A DNA stretch of 7,553 nt from Dehalococcoidia bacterium (lineage in GTDB: Bacteria; Chloroflexota; Dehalococcoidia; GIF9; AB-539-J10), in the NCBI GenBank assembly GCA_023129815.1, contig JAGMBH010000137.1, positions 1 to 7,553 of the forward strand, read 5' to 3'. Every line of letters starts with the position of its first letter. The first letter of the stretch is position 1. This document shows positions 5,213-7,553 of this stretch, piece after piece. Both the position numbers and the translations under genes were made by a program. The notes beneath the pieces were generated by a model. It worked only from the letters and a program-made list of their open reading frames with translations, searched no databases and was not told the origin of the DNA.

Positions 5213-6499
5213 ATGTTGGTTGAACATAGGAAGCCTAGATTTTTCTACGGCTATATTATAGTTTTGACTGGCTTCTTGATCATGATGATAGTGTCGGGAA
5301 CACTCTACACCTTTGGTGTCTTTTTTAAACCATTACTAACTGAGTTTGGCTGGACTAGGGCAGAGACATCAGGTGCCTACTCACTATTTATGGTTCTGCA
5401 CGGTCTGTTTTATATCGTTACCGGGAGACTGAACGATAGGTTTGGCCCGAGGATAGTCATGACAGCTTGCGGCTTTTTTTTAGGTTTAGGCTATTTATTG
5501 ATGTCGCAGATTAGTGCTATCTGGCAGTTATATCTATTTTACGGGGTGATAATAGCTGTTGGTATGAGCGGTGGCTTTGTTCCATTGGGATCCACGGTAG
5601 CCAGGTGGTTTGTCAAGAGGCGGGGTTTGATGACGGGTATCGTCATGTCTGGGGTAGGCTTAGGCACAATGATTATGCCCCCGGTAGCTAATGGGCTTAT
5701 ATCTAGCTATGGCTGGCATACTGCTTATATTGTGCTAGGGAGCATCGCCTTGGTATTGGTTATATTAGCCCAGTTTTTAAAGCGTGACCCAAGTCAGATG
5801 GGACAGTTACCATACGGTGAAGATGAAGTAAAGACAGAGGGCTTAGATTCACAAGTTACAGGGTATTCCCTTCGTGAAGCAATTCATGCCAGGCAGTTCT
5901 GGATGCTTTGCGCAGCGTTCCTCTGTTTTGGTTTCTGTCTACAAGTTATCATGGTGCATATTGTGCCTTATGCTATTGATAAGGGGATTTCAGCAGCCAT
6001 TGCGGCTAGTATTTTAACTGTTATTGGTGGGCTAGGTATTGCTGGAAGGGTTATAATAGGTGGTGGTGGTGATAGAATTGGTAGCAAGTTGGCTCTTATT
6101 ATTGGCTTTATTCTGATGGCAATCGCTCTATCTTTGGTGGTAGTAGCTAGAGAGATGTGGATGCTTTATCTATTTGCCGCTATCTTTGGCTTTAGCTATG
6201 GGGGTTTGGTAGCTGTACAATCGCCACTCGTAGCTGATTTATTTGGGCTGCTTGCCCACGGGGTAGTTTGGGGGGTTGTTGTCTTTAGCGTAACAATCGG
6301 GGGTGCTATTGGTCCACTCCTGGCCGGTTACATATTTGATATAACCAGTAGTTATCACCTAACTTTCTTAGTTTGTGTGGCACTTAGTGTTGCTGGTCTT
6401 ATACTAATCTTACTGTTAACACCAACTAGCAGGAAATTACCTAGCCATTTTACCGGTTTGGAAGCACAAAATATAACCGAGGAAGCGTTTAAACTCTAA
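5213..6499 (+). CDS. MFS transporter, monocarboxylate/oxalate-formate (MCT/OFA) type
   Basis: The 428-residue protein has about twelve hydrophobic segments split by a hydrophilic loop at about 190-220, the standard major facilitator layout. The motif GRLNDRFGPR (71-80) is the loop 2-3 signature, with a degenerate counterpart GGGGDRIG (283-290) in the second half. ARWFVKRRGLMTGIVMSGVGLG (130-151) and VHIVPYAIDKGIS (248-260) are typical of monocarboxylate and oxalate/formate type carriers. The ATG at 5213 has AAAGG at 5199-5203. The gene stands after a spacer with its own candidate promoter, so it may be regulated separately from the TRAP-oxidase unit. It could import a second carboxylate or export the oxo-acid product; both are inference. 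It is intact, and the family is clearer than the substrate. Confidence 0.88.
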   Translation: MLVEHRKPRFFYGYIIVLTGFLIMMIVSGTLYTFGVFFKPLLTEFGWTRAETSGAYSLFMVLHGLFYIVTGRLNDRFGPRIVMTACGFFLGLGYLLMSQISAIWQLYLFYGVIIAVGMSGGFVPLGSTVARWFVKRRGLMTGIVMSGVGLGTMIMPPVANGLISSYGWHTAYIVLGSIALVLVILAQFLKRDPSQMGQLPYGEDEVKTEGLDSQVTGYSLREAIHARQFWMLCAAFLCFGFCLQVIMVHIVPYAIDKGISAAIAASILTVIGGLGIAGRVIIGGGGDRIGSKLALIIGFILMAIALSLVVVAREMWMLYLFAAIFGFSYGGLVAVQSPLVADLFGLLAHGVVWGVVVFSVTIGGAIGPLLAGYIFDITSSYHLTFLVCVALSVAGLILILLLTPTSRKLPSHFTGLEAQNITEEAFKL

Positions 6500-6506
6500 A
6501 GAGGGG

Positions 6507-6641
6507 GCTAAATTATGGCAAGACCCTGAGTATCGACTCAGGGAGATTGCCATCCATACAGGCAGACATCCCTCACCTGAGACTAAGGCAAAAATATCTG
6601 CGGCGCTTACAAGGTGGCACAATAGAAAAGGAACCGGGGGT
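6507..6641 (+). pseudogene. NUMOD3-like relic without a start codon
   Basis: Between the MFS gene and the zinc-ribbon gene, a frame open from 6477 to 6755 has no ATG, GTG or TTG before the similarity ends. It encodes AKLWQDPEYR (6507-6536) and GRHPSPETKAKISAAL (6561-6608). The second stretch matches my memory of NUMOD3, a short DNA-binding module found beside GIY-YIG and HNH homing nuclease domains and in small stand-alone proteins. A good ribosome site (GAGGGGG, 6501-6507) and ATG at 6515 exist, but that ATG is in another frame and meets TGA after four codons. A frameshift or lost 5' end is therefore likely. The stretch may alternatively be a chance frame; the 16-residue match is the only strong evidence. 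Confidence 0.45.
6524..6543 (+). terminator. 7-bp stem-loop just after the MFS gene, weak terminator candidate
   Basis: CCCTGAG at 6524-6530 pairs perfectly with CTCAGGG at 6537-6543 across a 6-base loop. It begins 25 bases after the MFS stop codon. The following bases (AGATTGCC) contain no T-run, so intrinsic termination would be inefficient. It also overlaps the NUMOD3-like frame, so it might be a by-product of that coding sequence. Confidence 0.35.
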
Positions 6642-6651
6642 GAAGGGAGCT

Positions 6652-7047
6652 ATGGCCGTGAAAGACAAAACTCTGGTATGCCGTCATTGTGGGCGAGAGT
6701 TCACTTTTACAGTTGGCGAGCAGGAGTTCTATTCATTTCGTGGCTTGCTGAATGAACCTAGGCACTGTCCCGAGTGCCGAGCTGCTCGTAGGAAGCGTGG
6801 GGGTAGCTACGGGGACTCAAGACAAGTCTATCGCGCAATATGTGTTGCCTGTGGTGCGGAAACTACAGTGCCATTTGAGCCTAAGCTGGGACGACCAGTC
6901 TACTGTAGCAAGTGTTACGCTAAAATTAGGGGCAGCACCCTATTTAGGAAGGCTAGGCTCTCAAGTGGCCCCTATCTTATCTGCACCAAGTATTCCCTCT
7001 GCAGCTTGGGGCAACCTGACCGGAGTAACAAAGTCTTCAATGCTTGA
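6652..7047 (+). CDS. Small zinc-ribbon protein with four CxxC pairs
   Basis: The frame gives 131 residues from ATG 6652. I chose this start because AAGGGAG (6643-6649) and GGGGGTG (6636-6642) lie just upstream and because the family begins a few residues before the first CxxC; an open frame back to TTG 6547 adds unrelated residues. Two zinc ribbons are visible: C10-x2-C13 with C39-x2-C42, enclosing FTFTVGEQEFYSFRGLLNEPRHC, and C64-x2-C67 with C85-x2-C88, enclosing AETTVPFEPKLGRPVYC. Proteins of this kind are widespread, small and cytoplasmic, of unknown role, presumably binding nucleic acid or protein. The conserved part ends near residue 94. The last 30 or so residues are encoded by DNA that is antisense to the end of the DsrE gene, so the natural stop appears to have been lost. 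Confidence 0.8.
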   Translation: MAVKDKTLVCRHCGREFTFTVGEQEFYSFRGLLNEPRHCPECRAARRKRGGSYGDSRQVYRAICVACGAETTVPFEPKLGRPVYCSKCYAKIRGSTLFRKARLSSGPYLICTKYSLCSLGQPDRSNKVFNA

Positions 7048-7407
7048 TTTATCGTCAATGGCCTTGCCAGCTCCATCAATCACATAAAAGGTTCCGCAAG
7101 AGACGATATTCACTGCCAGCTTGTCCCTCTCAAAACGAGCCATTTGCTCCAAGTTGTCAGGGAGGTCAGATGCTGAAAGTCCCTCAATCTGGCTAGCAAT
7201 TAGCTCTTTGACCTCACTTGTGATAGCAAGCTTGGCCAACTCACCTTTCTTGGTCATGCCAATAGCTAGGGGACCGTAGTAAATAGTGACACTCTCAATC
7301 TTCGCTACTTGTTTTGCCAAGAAGGCAACCACATAGCTAGCATAGTGGTTATAGGGCTTATCAGCCCCACTGTTTACCACAATCAGAAAATTCTTTACGT
7401 CTGCCAT
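6961..7407 (-). CDS. DsrE/DsrF-like family protein
   Basis: The 148-residue protein has a DsrE-like alpha/beta fold pattern: an N-terminal strand NFLIVVNSGAD (6-16), a helix, the strand SVTIYYGPLAIGM (39-51), and NIVSCGTFYVIDG (100-112). That last motif carries the only cysteine (C104), in the position where DsrE-type sulfur-relay proteins carry their persulfide-accepting residue. The family acts in sulfur transfer or related, often unknown, cytoplasmic functions. No TusA, DsrF or sulfite reductase gene is in the window to support a specific pathway. The start is well set: AAGGAGG (7417-7423, minus strand) is nine bases upstream of ATG. Its 3' end overlaps the convergent zinc-ribbon frame by 87 bases. 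Confidence 0.85.
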   Translation of the reverse strand: MADVKNFLIVVNSGADKPYNHYASYVVAFLAKQVAKIESVTIYYGPLAIGMTKKGELAKLAITSEVKELIASQIEGLSASDLPDNLEQMARFERDKLAVNIVSCGTFYVIDGAGKAIDDKSSIEDFVTPVRLPQAAEGILGADKIGAT

Positions 7408-7451
7408 GTTTGAAATCCTCCTTCCGGCATAGTTATTCTTTCGCCTGATGA

Positions 7452-7469
7452 GTGGGTAGCACCCCCCAC
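7452..7469 (-). other. Hairpin at the start of the DsrE gene leader
   Basis: GTGGG at 7452-7456 and CCCAC at 7465-7469 are reverse complements across eight bases. The hairpin would sit at the very 5' end of the predicted transcript, where such structures commonly protect mRNA from decay. It could also be an operator overlapping the start site. The arms are short and chance is possible. Confidence 0.3.
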
Positions 7470-7474
7470 GGCGA

Positions 7475-7504
7475 ATTCTATTCCAATGCAGTTTGTAGCG
7501 TCAA
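7475..7504 (-). promoter_or_regulatory. Promoter of the DsrE-family gene
   Basis: On the minus strand, TTGACG (7499-7504) and TAGAAT (7475-7480) are separated by 18 bases. Each matches the housekeeping sigma consensus at five of six positions. Transcription would start near 7468, giving a leader of about 60 bases before ATG 7407. It is the best promoter match in the window and indicates that the gene is transcribed on its own. Confidence 0.6.
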
Positions 7505-7553
7505 TATCAACTATAAGGAACACAATTCATCGTTTTGTTCAGCGGTCAAAAGG

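Noticed and set aside
6547..6651. Upstream extension of the zinc-ribbon gene from TTG 6547
   Set aside because: The 35 extra residues are out-of-frame translation of the NUMOD3-like stretch, with no family match. ATG 6652 has the ribosome site.
7395..7523. Minus-strand 42-residue frame (GTG start) just before and overlapping the DsrE gene
   Set aside because: It has no ribosome site, and the good promoter at 7475-7504 would start transcription inside it. The segment reading IVDIDATNCIGIEF is mildly suggestive of a protein end, but a stop lies directly upstream of its GTG, so I could not support it.
1..7553. CRISPR arrays, tRNA or rRNA genes, insertion sequences, attachment sites
   Set aside because: I saw no regularly spaced repeats, no tRNA-like cloverleaf, no rRNA sequence and no transposase or integrase signature on either strand by reading.

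Overview
The window reads as a bacterial chromosome segment of moderate G+C, probably from an uncultured member of the Chloroflexota (Dehalococcoidia-like). That assignment is inference. It rests on resemblance, from memory, of the DsrE protein, the four-CxxC zinc-ribbon protein and the C-terminal module of a cell-surface protein to proteins common in that group. No rRNA, tRNA, CRISPR array or transposase is visible.

Layout. Positions 1-35 hold the last codons of a gene that is probably the TRAP solute-binding protein. It is followed closely by the small (52-573) and large (570-1880) TRAP permease subunits, which overlap by 4 bases. After a 147-base gap containing an 8-bp stem-loop come a GlcD-type FAD oxidase (2028-3428) and a GlcF/HdrD-type iron-sulfur protein with two ferredoxin-like and two CCG domains (3440-4651). 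These five genes look like one import-and-oxidise unit: the TRAP system brings in a carboxylate or 2-hydroxy acid, the flavoprotein oxidises it, and the iron-sulfur partner passes the electrons on. The substrate cannot be read from the sequence.

Abutting the iron-sulfur gene is a 5'-truncated, frameshifted remnant of a surface-anchored protein (4651-4967). A 245-base spacer follows, with two inverted repeats. The better one is a 17-bp near-palindrome directly upstream of a monocarboxylate-type MFS transporter (5213-6499). Between 6500 and 6651 there is a frame with no start codon that resembles a NUMOD3 nuclease-associated module, so probably another gene relic. Next come a zinc-ribbon protein (6652-7047) and, convergent and overlapping it by 87 bases, a DsrE-family protein on the minus strand (6961-7407) with its own good promoter and Shine-Dalgarno sequence.

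Most notable signals. (1) Two unusually long perfect inverted repeats lie inside genes, with 11-bp arms in dctQ and 12-bp arms in the HdrD-like gene. (2) The 12-bp repeat covers exactly the place where a cluster-ligand cysteine expected in the first CCG domain is serine, which suggests hairpin-templated mutation. (3) The GlcD-like flavoprotein has lost the family's usual GEHG histidine and the DGN of its GHxGDGNxH motif. (4) There are two gene relics, one at each end of the MFS region. I found no clear new defence or mobile system.
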